Positions 7,592-16,187 of a stretch of 64,000 bases of DNA are shown here, one piece after another. Position 1 is the stretch's first letter, and each line of letters begins with the position of its first letter. The notes under the pieces were generated by a model, which was given only the letters and a program-made list of their open reading frames with translations, was not told where the DNA came from and did not search any database. Origin of the DNA: Leptothermofonsia sp049200465 (GTDB taxonomy: Bacteria > Cyanobacteriota > Cyanobacteriia > Leptolyngbyales > Leptolyngbyaceae); NCBI RefSeq assembly GCF_049200465.1, contig NZ_CP120836.1, positions 1,054,001 to 1,118,000 of the forward strand, given 5' to 3'. Position numbers and translations under genes: made by a program.

Positions 7592-9963
7592 ATGGGTTCT
7601 CAAACCGGCAATGAATTCTTACAAGAGTTGCCGCTAATCCTGGCGGGACCTATTTTGCGACATACAGAGTCTGAATCGGTCACCGTTTGGGTGGCGTTGA
7701 AACAAGCTTGTCGGGTAGAACTCACGATTTACGAGACTACTGCCAGTGGTAGTGAACTTGGCAATCCTTTATTTAAGGGATTGCGCTCTACAATTGCACT
7801 GGGTAAGTTTCTCCACGTTGTTGCGGTTACTGCCCGGTCTGAAGTGGGGCAAGGGCTGAGTAGCGATCGCCTGTATACCTACGATCTCTGCTTCATCGAT
7901 TCCACCCATCACACGGAATATACCCTGGAGCGAGCGTTGGCTTCCAGTCGCCAGGTTAACGTCAGCCTCAGCTATTTTGCTCACCAAAAGCCAACCTTTG
8001 CTCTACCACCTCAGCAGATCCAGCATTTACGAATTGTTCACGGCTCCTGCCGTAAACCTCATGGAAATGGGTTCGATGCATTGCCAATTCTTGACTGTTT
8101 GATTGAAGAGACTGCCAGCCAACCTCAGCAACGTCCCCATCAGGTATTTTTGACCGGCGACCAGATTTATGCTGATGATGTTGCCGATCCCCTGCTGTGG
8201 GCAGCCAGTAACCTGGGCGATTTGCTTTTGGGTTGGCATGAAAAGCTTCCGGCTGGTCCCAGAGAATCTTCAGATTCACGGTACTACACACCCAGACAGT
8301 TGCGTCCTGGAGAGCGGACAGAAGTGGCTACCCAACAGGCAGGGTTTACAGCTGGTTTGCGGAATAAGCGAGCGAAAGTCAACAGCCATCTACTGAACCT
8401 GGGGGAATATTACGCCTCCTATTTACTGGCATGGTCGCCTGTATGCTGGATGGTTCCCTTTCCAAAAGGAAGGGAGATGACCCGCGATTGCAAAACCAGC
8501 CAGCGGTGGGATCGAGAAGCACGGGATATGGAGCAATTTATTCACACCCTCTGGAAAGTGCAGCGTGCCCTTGCCAATGTACCCGTTTACACGATTTTTG
8601 ATGATCATGATGTGAGTGATGATTGGAACTTGAATCAAGCCTGGTGTTTGCGTGTGTATGGGCGTCCTCTGGGGCGGCGAGCAGTGCAAAATGCGCTGTT
8701 AGCCTATGCGATGTTTCAGGCATGGGGGAATACTCCCTGGCAGTTTGAGGCCAATCAGCCCGGTGGAAAATTGCTGGCAGCCGCACAGGCCTGGTCAGAC
8801 TCACAGGGAACGGATACTGCGGCCTATGAGGCGATCGCCCAATACCTGGGTATGCCTCCCAGCAATCCCCATACGGGTTTACCTGAATTGATTCAAGACG
8901 ATTCGGTATTAATTCTGGATCGTCACCCAGAAACCATTACCTGGCATTACACCTTACAGAGCCAATGCCATGAAGTAATTGTCTTAGAAGTAATTGTCTT
9001 AGACACTCGAACATGGCGTGGATATCCAGCAAATGGAAAGGCGATCGCGCCCCCCATGCTGTTATGTCCAACGGCTTTTGAGCAACAGCTTTTAGAACAA
9101 TTACAGGAAACGGCTGATGCTGAGATTCCAATTACATTTATCATTGCACCGACTAACGTGTTTGAACTACAGGTGATTGATTGGATTCATCACTGGCAGC
9201 TACGGCGTAATAAAGCATTTTCAACTGATGTGGGAGACGCCTGGAATATCAATTACAATGCACTAGCGCGTTTTTTAACAACTCTATTTGAGCAACGCAC
9301 CCAGGTGGTTATCCTGTCTAGAGATATCCATTACAGTTCTGTGGTACGTCTTTCCCATATTAATACACCCCCCCAGCCAAAGCAGAATCAGTTTTGGTTC
9401 AATTAACCGCCAGTGCGTTGAAAAACGAGGAAGTCAAAACTCAAATTATTCATACTCGCTTGAAAGAGTGGTTGTTGCCAGAAAAAGTCCGCCACTGGGC
9501 AGGTAGGACCGATCCCCCCACCATGACAGAACTTTCTGCCAGGAAAGCCTATCCCATTTTTGACAAGCGGGCTGATACACAGAATGCTTTGCCATCGGAA
9601 CCGCCGGACTGGTTTTGTGCGCTGGAATGGATACCCCGCAACCCAGTACAGCTTCCAACTTTTGGGAACTTGACAGCCTGGCTGATGTCCTTATCCGAAC
9701 GCAGGAGAAGAGCCCGGTGGCGATGGCTAAGACCGTTCATCTTCTGGAAATGGCGCTGGTTTCAGGATGGGCGTGAAGTGGTTGGAGTCAACAACCTGGC
9801 ATTAGTGCAATTGAAAGCTGAATCTGAAAATCCCCCCCATCAGGTGATTCAGGACTCATACTGGTTCTCTTCCGGGCATTCAACGCAAGTTGTTTACAGC
9901 CGCTATAAAAGCCACCTGGATCCAAATCGATCTTTGTTAAAAACATCTGAGCGAATAGAGTAA
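7592..9963 (+). pseudogene. PhoD-like metallophosphatase, split by a 1-base shift in a C7 run
   Basis: The first frame (7592-9406, 604 residues) has PhoD-family motifs: HGSCRKPHGNGFDALPILD, FLTGDQIYADDVADPL, FDDHDVSDDWNLN and DTRTWRGY. It then reads ILSRDIHYSSVVRLSH and runs out after a run of seven C at 9368-9374. The frame one base back continues without a gap (PPPAKAESVLVQLTASALKN) to TAA at 9961-9963. The whole would be about 790 residues. Two oddities: an in-frame perfect 15-bp tandem duplication at 8972-9001 (EVIVLEVIVLD), and Arg where the family usually has Gly in LSGDxH. It may be a pseudogene, a slippage-expressed gene, or a sequencing indel. Confidence 0.75.
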
Positions 9964-9966
9964 GTA

Positions 9967-10150
9967 GCTAGTGGACGATGGCATCAGTCCAGTAACCATT
10001 GGGTTGGGGAGTGGGGAGTCGGAGGGAGCCAGAATGGTATCCGTATTCCTGCCGTGCTGTACCAGGCGCAATTCAATTAAAGATAATTTGGGGGGTGGAG
10101 GAGATGAAACCCCCTGCCTGGGAGCGCAGCCCCCACTCTCCCCCTTTACA
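9967..10150. repeat. Composite repeat C+B, copy 1
   Basis: It starts at CTAGTGGACGATGGCATCAG and runs through TAACCATTGGGTTGGGGAGT to the GGCGCAATTCAATTAAAG unit and a G/C hairpin. An inverted copy of the whole about 180-bp unit lies at 29288-29468, with partial copies at 34670 (C part) and 11432 and 26430 (B part). Confidence 0.8.
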
Positions 10151-10173
10151 AATTAATAATAACTACCTACTTA

Positions 10174-11235
10174 ATGCCTCACGTTATGAGCTATTTTCGT
10201 TCCAATGTTGATCAGATGACGGGCTACATTCCTGGTGAACAGCCAAAACCAGGAACTCCCATCATTAAACTCAATACCAACGAGAACCCTTACCCGCCAT
10301 CACCTCAAGCGATCGCTGTTTTGCGTAATCTGGATAGCGAATGGTTGCGGCGCTACCCCGATCCCTACGCCAATGAGTTCCGCAGAGCCGCCAGCGAAGT
10401 ACTGGGCGTTCCGGTGGATTGGATAATGGTTGGCAATGGCAGTGATGAACTGTTGAATGTTGTAGTGCGTGCCTGTGCAGATTTGGGGCGCAAAGTAGCT
10501 TATCCAGTGCCCACCTATGTGTTATACCGCACCCTGGCAGAGATGCAGCCAGCCCACTTCATTGAAATTCCCTACGAAGAAAACTTCCAGTTCCCTTTAG
10601 AAAAGTTGATAGCTGCAAATGGGGCAGTTACTTTCATTGCATCCCCCAACAGCCCATCAGGACATGGGGTTTCGTTGTCTGACTTGCGGCACCTGGCAGC
10701 AAATCTGACGGGAGTACTGGTGATTGATGAAGCTTACATTGATTTTGCCGAAGAAACCGCGCTGCCGCTGGTCAAGGAGTTTGAAAATGTGATGGTAATT
10801 CGCACGTTATCGAAGGGTTATTCGCTGGCCGGTCTGCGGTTGGGATTTGGAATTGCAAATCCTGAATTGCTGAGTGGGATGTTTAAGGTAAAAGATAGTT
10901 ACAACGTGGACGCGATCGCCTGTTTAGTGGGGGCCGCCGCGATGCAAGATCAGACCTACAAGAACGAGTGTGTTGCAAAGGTCAAAGCCTCTCGTACAAA
11001 ACTGGCAGCAAATTTGAAACAACTCAATTTTCGTGTCTGGGATTCTCAAACCAATTTCCTGCTGGTACAACCCCCCACAGGCGATGCAGAGCAAATTTAC
11101 CTGGCACTTAAAGAACGGGGAATTCTGGTGCGTTACTTCAAACAATCTGGTTTAGAGGACAAATTGCGCATAACAGTTGGCACTGACGCGCAAAATCAAA
11201 CTTTGGTTGAAGCATTGGTTGCTATCGTAGAGTGA
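10174..11235 (+). CDS. hisC: Histidinol-phosphate aminotransferase
   Basis: HisC is a PLP enzyme converting imidazole-acetol phosphate and glutamate to histidinol phosphate. The 353-residue fold-type I aminotransferase shows IIKLNTNENPYPPSP near the start and the PLP phosphate motif MVGNGSDELLN. IASPNSPSGHGVS, VIDEAYIDFAEE and the lysine motif RTLSKGYSLAGLRLGFG follow. The C-terminal substrate Arg region GLEDKLRITVGT is intact. The start is ATG 10174 or ATG 10186 (MSYFRSNV). A clear terminator follows. It is flanked by repeats on both sides and is probably monocistronic. Confidence 0.93.
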   Translation: MPHVMSYFRSNVDQMTGYIPGEQPKPGTPIIKLNTNENPYPPSPQAIAVLRNLDSEWLRRYPDPYANEFRRAASEVLGVPVDWIMVGNGSDELLNVVVRACADLGRKVAYPVPTYVLYRTLAEMQPAHFIEIPYEENFQFPLEKLIAANGAVTFIASPNSPSGHGVSLSDLRHLAANLTGVLVIDEAYIDFAEETALPLVKEFENVMVIRTLSKGYSLAGLRLGFGIANPELLSGMFKVKDSYNVDAIACLVGAAAMQDQTYKNECVAKVKASRTKLAANLKQLNFRVWDSQTNFLLVQPPTGDAEQIYLALKERGILVRYFKQSGLEDKLRITVGTDAQNQTLVEALVAIVE

Positions 11236-11252
11236 CAATATTGATAGCTATT

Positions 11253-11272
11253 CACCCATTTGGGTGTTTTTT
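11253..11272 (+). terminator. Rho-independent terminator after hisC
   Basis: A 6-bp stem CACCCA/TGGGTG at 11253-11258 and 11261-11266 is followed by TTTTTT. It lies 18 bp past the hisC stop. Confidence 0.75.
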
Positions 11273-11431
11273 CTTTTTGGGTAACTAGAAAGACGATTAC
11301 TCCAGAATGAGAAGAATATACTTTGAAGATAGAGGAAACCTCTTGCCCTTAAGCAATCGCTACCTCTGCGATTGGACAGGCTTTTGTCAGCCAGAAATCA
11401 AGAGTGATAAAGGCAAACCTTCAGATAAATA

Positions 11432-11517
11432 ACCAGGCGCAATTAAATTAAGGATAATTTCGGGGGTGGAGGGGATGAAAATCCCTGCCTGGCGGTACAG
11501 CTCATACTCCCCCAGGA
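11432..11517. repeat. Repeat B copy (GGCGCAATTAAATTAAGG unit)
   Basis: The unit begins AGGCGCAATTAAATTAAGG, followed by a degenerate G/C hairpin. It sits directly at the 3' end of the sigma-factor gene. Confidence 0.7.
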
Positions 11518-11521
11518 AGGA

Positions 11522-12763
11522 TTATCCCAACCAGCTCTTCAATCGCTCGGCAATTTGGGGACGACGCAGTTTGCGCATCGCCTTGCTTTGAATCTGGCGC
11601 ACCCGTTCACGGGAGAGGTTGAACAGTCCCCCCACCTCTTCCAGAGTGCAGGGTTTGCTGGAGGTGAGCCCATAGCGGAGCGAGATAATGTCTTTCTCAC
11701 GTTCGGTCAAGACATCGCTCAACACATCCCAAATTTCCTGGCGCAGCATGGTTTCACTCATTTGCGCTTCGGGCGATTGGGTATCACCGTCTTCCAGCAG
11801 ATCCATCAGTTCCGTATCTTCCCCTTTGCCAACCCGGTGGTTCAGCGAAAGGGATTTACGCCGCACCTGCTGCAAACTGCGAAGCTGATCAGGGGGCATG
11901 TCGAGGGCTTGGGCTAACTCTGCTTCTGTTGGGTTGCGGTTCAGTTCTTTGCGTAGATCACGGTAAGCTTTTTTCAGCTTGTTTAGCTTTTCGACGATGT
12001 GGATCGGCAGACGAATGGTGCGGGCGTCATTGGCGATCGTGCGGGTAATGCCCTGACGAATCCACCAGTAGGCGTAGGTTGAAAACTTGTAACCCTTGTC
12101 GGGGTCAAATTTCTCGGTGGCGCGGTTGAGGCCCAGTGCGCCTTCTTGAATCAGATCCAGAAACGGAACGCCCCGGTTCAGATAGCGCTTGGCAATGGAC
12201 ACTACCAGACGCAGGTTGGAGCGGATCATTTTGCGTTTAGCAACGTGGCTGCGGTGGAGTTTATGCTCTAGCTGGCGGTCGGTAAGACCTTGAGCAGCAG
12301 CTAGTTCGGCTCGACTGGGAAGGCGTCCCAGTTCCTTGGTAAGCCGAGTTTGAAGCTCTTCTACTTCCACCAGGTAACGGACGCAGCGGGCAAGTTCAAC
12401 TTCTTCGCTGGGCTTGAGCAGTGGGTAGCGCGCCATTTCTTTAAAGAACGCTCCTACCGCATCGTCGGAAAGGGTTTTGCTATAGCCGGAGGGGCGAGCG
12501 GCAGCGATCTGATCCAGACTGGAAATTTCTTCGGGTTCATCTGAAATTTCTTCGGGCTGAAGGGAGTCGGCGTCGATCGCCTCAATTTCGTGATCAATAG
12601 GCTCTTCCAGATCAGGTTCGACGGGCAGGTCACCGGCGATCGCCTTTTGAAGGACATCCATCGCTTCAAAAGCATGCACGTCTGTGAGTGATTCCAATTC
12701 AGATTGAAATGAAGTTGCGGATTCTGAAAGGTGGAATTTTTGATACATATGATTTTGAGACAT
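11522..12763 (-). CDS. sigC: Group 2 RNA polymerase sigma factor (SigC-like)
   Basis: The 413-residue sigma-70 protein has an acidic N-terminal extension (about 1-95). The group 1/2 core follows: region 1.2 SDDAVGAFFKEMARYPLL, region 2 RLVVSIAKRYLNRGVPFLDL and KGYKFSTYAYWWIRQGITR, region 3 RTIRLPIHIVEKLNKL, and region 4 LTEREKDIISLRYGL with the helix-turn-helix TLEEVGGLFNLSRERVRQIQ. The length and long acidic leader resemble cyanobacterial SigC rather than the primary SigA. The sigC symbol is my best match and would need a tree. It is divergent from priA across a 600-bp region, which hints at its own regulated promoter. Confidence 0.85.
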   Translation of the reverse strand: MSQNHMYQKFHLSESATSFQSELESLTDVHAFEAMDVLQKAIAGDLPVEPDLEEPIDHEIEAIDADSLQPEEISDEPEEISSLDQIAAARPSGYSKTLSDDAVGAFFKEMARYPLLKPSEEVELARCVRYLVEVEELQTRLTKELGRLPSRAELAAAQGLTDRQLEHKLHRSHVAKRKMIRSNLRLVVSIAKRYLNRGVPFLDLIQEGALGLNRATEKFDPDKGYKFSTYAYWWIRQGITRTIANDARTIRLPIHIVEKLNKLKKAYRDLRKELNRNPTEAELAQALDMPPDQLRSLQQVRRKSLSLNHRVGKGEDTELMDLLEDGDTQSPEAQMSETMLRQEIWDVLSDVLTEREKDIISLRYGLTSSKPCTLEEVGGLFNLSRERVRQIQSKAMRKLRRPQIAERLKSWLG

Positions 12764-13370
12764 ATGAATAGAGAGAATCTAACAGGAGCTTGAGCTGGAA
12801 AATATAGAAACGAGTGTGCTAAATAGCTACTATCGGCAGGCCTGAGGCGTTGCGCAGGTCAATCATTTGTTTTAGTTCGGATCCAATCTGTCGGAAGCTG
12901 GCAACTGCTTGAACAGTTCTCCAAATGGGAGAAATTTAGTTTGACTTTTTGTTAGGTTACTGGACGGAGATTCCCAAGTTGTTCGCTCGACTACTTTGTT
13001 CGATTACAATTTATTCGACTACTACAATTTATTCGACTACAAAAGGTTCTATCGGTCTCAAGCGTCTAATTGTCAACACCTCTGCGGCGATCGTTCCTCA
13101 CACCTAGAAGCTTAGGGTTGAATTTTTGTTACTCTACACTACACTACTTTTCTAAAGTCTGGGAGTCCCCCCATAGCTTTTCTTTGGTTAGAGAAGTCCC
13201 CCCGGGATGAGAAGTATCTCTTCTAAAGAGCAGAATTAAAAAATCTCAACGGGTTACGTTGCACAGTTATGTATGGCTTTGCTATAAAAGGCTCTCATAT
13301 CCCCTTAACGAATGCACTCTATCGATGGGCAGAGAGCCGCCGCTGAAAGCATAGGGCTTTGTCTATCTTG
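12764..13370. other. Long divergent intergenic region, sigma factor / priA
   Basis: No gene is visible. It holds a perfect 18-bp tandem duplication (TACAATTTATTCGACTAC at 13005-13022 and 13023-13040) and presumably the divergent promoters. I could not assign -10/-35 elements with confidence. Confidence 0.5.
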
Positions 13371-16052
13371 ATGATTATGTCTACCTGGCTTGCTGGTCCG
13401 CTATTTCCAATCCTGGCAGAGTCAGGAGAGGCTTATTACTCAACCCCTGCTGGTTGGGTGGATGTTCTGGTCGATTGCCCAGGGGCGCAGGGGCTTTTTA
13501 CCTATTGCCTGCCAGCGGGCATGACGGCGCAACCGGGTGATATTTTGAGTGTGCCATTTGGAGCGCAGCAAGTGGGGGCGATCGCGATTGCCTGTCACCG
13601 TTGTCCGCCCACCCACCTGGACACGACTCGACTGCGGGAAGTGGAGGCCGTAATCCATCCTGGCTTTTTCCCGGCCAACTACTGGGCTTTGCTCCAACAG
13701 GTTGCTGATTATTACTTCACCCCCTTGATCCAGGTGGTGCGGGTAGCGTTACCGCCTGGACTCCTGGCGCGATCGCGCCGTCGAGTGCGGCTGGTTGAAA
13801 AGTCAAGCGAAGGGGACGAGGCCGGAGGCCGGAGGCCGGAGGCAAATATCAGAACTCAGAATTCAAAACTCAAACTTCAAAACTTTCCTCACTCCGCTCC
13901 TGCCCAGCAGATCCTGCAGCTCCTCCAGTCCAGCAAAACGGGTGACTTTAGCTGGCAGCATCTTCAACGGCAGGTGAGAGGAGCAAGCCAGGGGCTCCAG
14001 GAGCTGCTGAAACAGGGCTGGGTAGAGAGCTACCTGGAACCGCCAGAACCGCCTCGTCCAAAACTGCGGCAGGCCGTGACCCTGGTACCCGCTCCAACCC
14101 TATTTGACTTGACACCCCGGCAGCAGGAAATTTTGGGTGTTTTGCGGCGGCAGGGCGGGGAAATGTGGCTGTCAGACCTGCTCCAGATGTGCCATGCCAG
14201 TTCGACGACTCTAAAGGCACTGGCCGCCAAAGGCTGCCTGATTATTCAGCCCCAGGAGGTGTTGCGTTCAGAGCAGGCAGGGACAATTGCCGCCGATAGG
14301 CCCAAACCACTGACTCCCGATCAGGCCATAGCGCTGGCGCAGATTCAGAAGTTGGAAGGGTTTGCCCAGGTGTTGTTGCATGGAGTGACGGGCTCCGGAA
14401 AAACGGAAGTCTATTTGCAGGCGATCGCGCCCATCCTGGAACGGGGGCAATCAGCGCTGGTGCTGGTCCCCGAAATTGGGCTGACCCCCCAGCTCACCGA
14501 CCGCTTCCGGGCCCGGTTTGGCAATCAAGTTTGCGTTTATCACAGTGCCCTCTCCGACGGGGAACGGTACGATACCTGGCGACAGATGCTGAGCGATCGC
14601 CCCCAAATTGTCATTGGCACCCGCTCTGCCATCTTTGCCCCCCTTCCCCGGTTAGGCATGATCATCCTGGATGAAGAGCACGACTCCAGCTTCAAGCAAG
14701 ACCAGCCCGCCCCCTGCTACCATGCCTGCACCGTTGCTCGCTGGCGTGCCGAACTCGAAAATTGCCCTCTGATCCTGGGTTCAGCCACGCCTTCTCTGGA
14801 AAGTTGGGTGAATATCAGAGGTCAAGAGGGAGAAAGAAGAGAGAAGAAAGAAGAAAAAGGAAAGAAGGCCGGAGTTCACTCAGAATTCAGAACTCAAACC
14901 TCATCTAGCCATCTATCCGTCCATCCATCCACCCCTTACCCCCCATCCCCTTCTCCCCACTCCCTCTACCTCCCCCTTCCCCAACGTATCCACGCCCGCC
15001 CAATGCCACCAATTGAGGTGGTTGATATGCGGCAAGAACTCCATGAAGGGAATGCCTCCATCTTTAGTCGATCGCTCCAGGCTGCTCTCCGTACCCTGCA
15101 AGAACGGAATCAGCAAGGCATTCTATTCATCCATCGGCGCGGACACAGCACCTTTGTCTCCTGCCGCAGTTGTGGATATGTAGTCACCTGCCCCAACTGT
15201 GATGTCTCCCTGGCCTATCACCACGTCCATGCCGATGCCCAACCCCTGCTACGTTGTCACTATTGCAACTACATCCAGAACCTGCCCAAAACCTGTCCCA
15301 CCTGCGATTCCATTTACTTCAAACACTTCGGCAGCGGTACCCAGCGGGTGGTTCAAGAACTGGCACGGCATTTTCCTGAGTTGCGGGCAATTCGGTTTGA
15401 CAGTGACACGACTCGCACCAAAGGGTCACACCGGGCACTCCTCACCCAATTTGCCCAAGGAGAAGCGGATCTATTGATTGGCACTCAGATGTTGACAAAG
15501 GGCATCGATCTGCCCCAGGTTACTTTGGTGGGGATTGTGGCTGCCGATGGGTTGCTCCACTTTAGCGACTACCGGGCCAGTGAGCGTACCTTTCAAACTT
15601 TGACCCAGGTAGCGGGTCGTAGTGGGCGAGGCAATGACCCCGGACGGGTTATCTTGCAAACCTATTCGCCAGAGCACCCGGTAATTGAGGCGGTGCAACG
15701 CCAGGATTATGAAGCCTTTGCCAATGCAGAACTGGCTCATCGCATCAGCCTGAACTATCCTCCCTGCGGTCGGCTCATCCTGTTCCGGTTCAGCAGCCCC
15801 CATCCAATGGCCGTCCAAAAAGCGGCGGAGCGCGTCGCCACTGCTCTATCATCCTTAGAAGCCACGGGAGTCGAACGGCTGGGTCCAGCTCCAGCAACTA
15901 TTTTGCGGGTTGCAAACCGCTATCGCTGGCAAATTTTGCTGAAGTTTCCAACCGAAACCACCGTCAACCTGCCTGACCTGTCAGAACTCCGCGCCCTTTG
16001 CCCCAGAGAGGTGAGTTTAACTGTGGACGTAGACCCGCTGCATTTGCTGTAA
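13371..16052 (+). CDS. priA: Primosomal protein N', replication restart helicase
   Basis: PriA is the 3'-5' helicase that reloads the replisome at stalled forks. After the N-terminal DNA-binding region (TPAGWVDVLVDCPG) come Walker A GVTGSGKTEVYLQ near residue 340 and the DEEHDSSFKQ box near 435. Paired zinc-binding cysteines follow (CRSCGYVVTCPNCD, CHYCN, CPTCD), then GTQMLTKGIDLPQV and QVAGRSGRG. I use ATG 13371; an upstream TTG (13359) and ATG 13377 are also possible. Two unusual in-frame low-complexity inserts, at about 13799-13890 and 14815-14990, make the protein about 893 residues, longer than typical cyanobacterial PriA. Confidence 0.92.
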   Translation: MIMSTWLAGPLFPILAESGEAYYSTPAGWVDVLVDCPGAQGLFTYCLPAGMTAQPGDILSVPFGAQQVGAIAIACHRCPPTHLDTTRLREVEAVIHPGFFPANYWALLQQVADYYFTPLIQVVRVALPPGLLARSRRRVRLVEKSSEGDEAGGRRPEANIRTQNSKLKLQNFPHSAPAQQILQLLQSSKTGDFSWQHLQRQVRGASQGLQELLKQGWVESYLEPPEPPRPKLRQAVTLVPAPTLFDLTPRQQEILGVLRRQGGEMWLSDLLQMCHASSTTLKALAAKGCLIIQPQEVLRSEQAGTIAADRPKPLTPDQAIALAQIQKLEGFAQVLLHGVTGSGKTEVYLQAIAPILERGQSALVLVPEIGLTPQLTDRFRARFGNQVCVYHSALSDGERYDTWRQMLSDRPQIVIGTRSAIFAPLPRLGMIILDEEHDSSFKQDQPAPCYHACTVARWRAELENCPLILGSATPSLESWVNIRGQEGERREKKEEKGKKAGVHSEFRTQTSSSHLSVHPSTPYPPSPSPHSLYLPLPQRIHARPMPPIEVVDMRQELHEGNASIFSRSLQAALRTLQERNQQGILFIHRRGHSTFVSCRSCGYVVTCPNCDVSLAYHHVHADAQPLLRCHYCNYIQNLPKTCPTCDSIYFKHFGSGTQRVVQELARHFPELRAIRFDSDTTRTKGSHRALLTQFAQGEADLLIGTQMLTKGIDLPQVTLVGIVAADGLLHFSDYRASERTFQTLTQVAGRSGRGNDPGRVILQTYSPEHPVIEAVQRQDYEAFANAELAHRISLNYPPCGRLILFRFSSPHPMAVQKAAERVATALSSLEATGVERLGPAPATILRVANRYRWQILLKFPTETTVNLPDLSELRALCPREVSLTVDVDPLHLL

Positions 16053-16187
16053 TCAGGTGAGGGGGGAGTTTTTATTGCACGCTACGAGCATATGCCTGAA
16101 GCGATTGTGCTGGACATCGATGGTTAGGATGACCTGACGTACGGGAGTCCGCCTGTTCACTCCCTTCCACCCATCCACTCATCCCCC

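Noticed and set aside
9368..9374. C7 tract as a proven phase-variation switch
   Set aside because: Possible, but several other homopolymer lesions in the window make an indel error or plain decay equally likely.
12764..13370. Replication origin in the long A/T-richer gap
   Set aside because: No DnaA boxes in array and no dnaA/dnaN neighbours.
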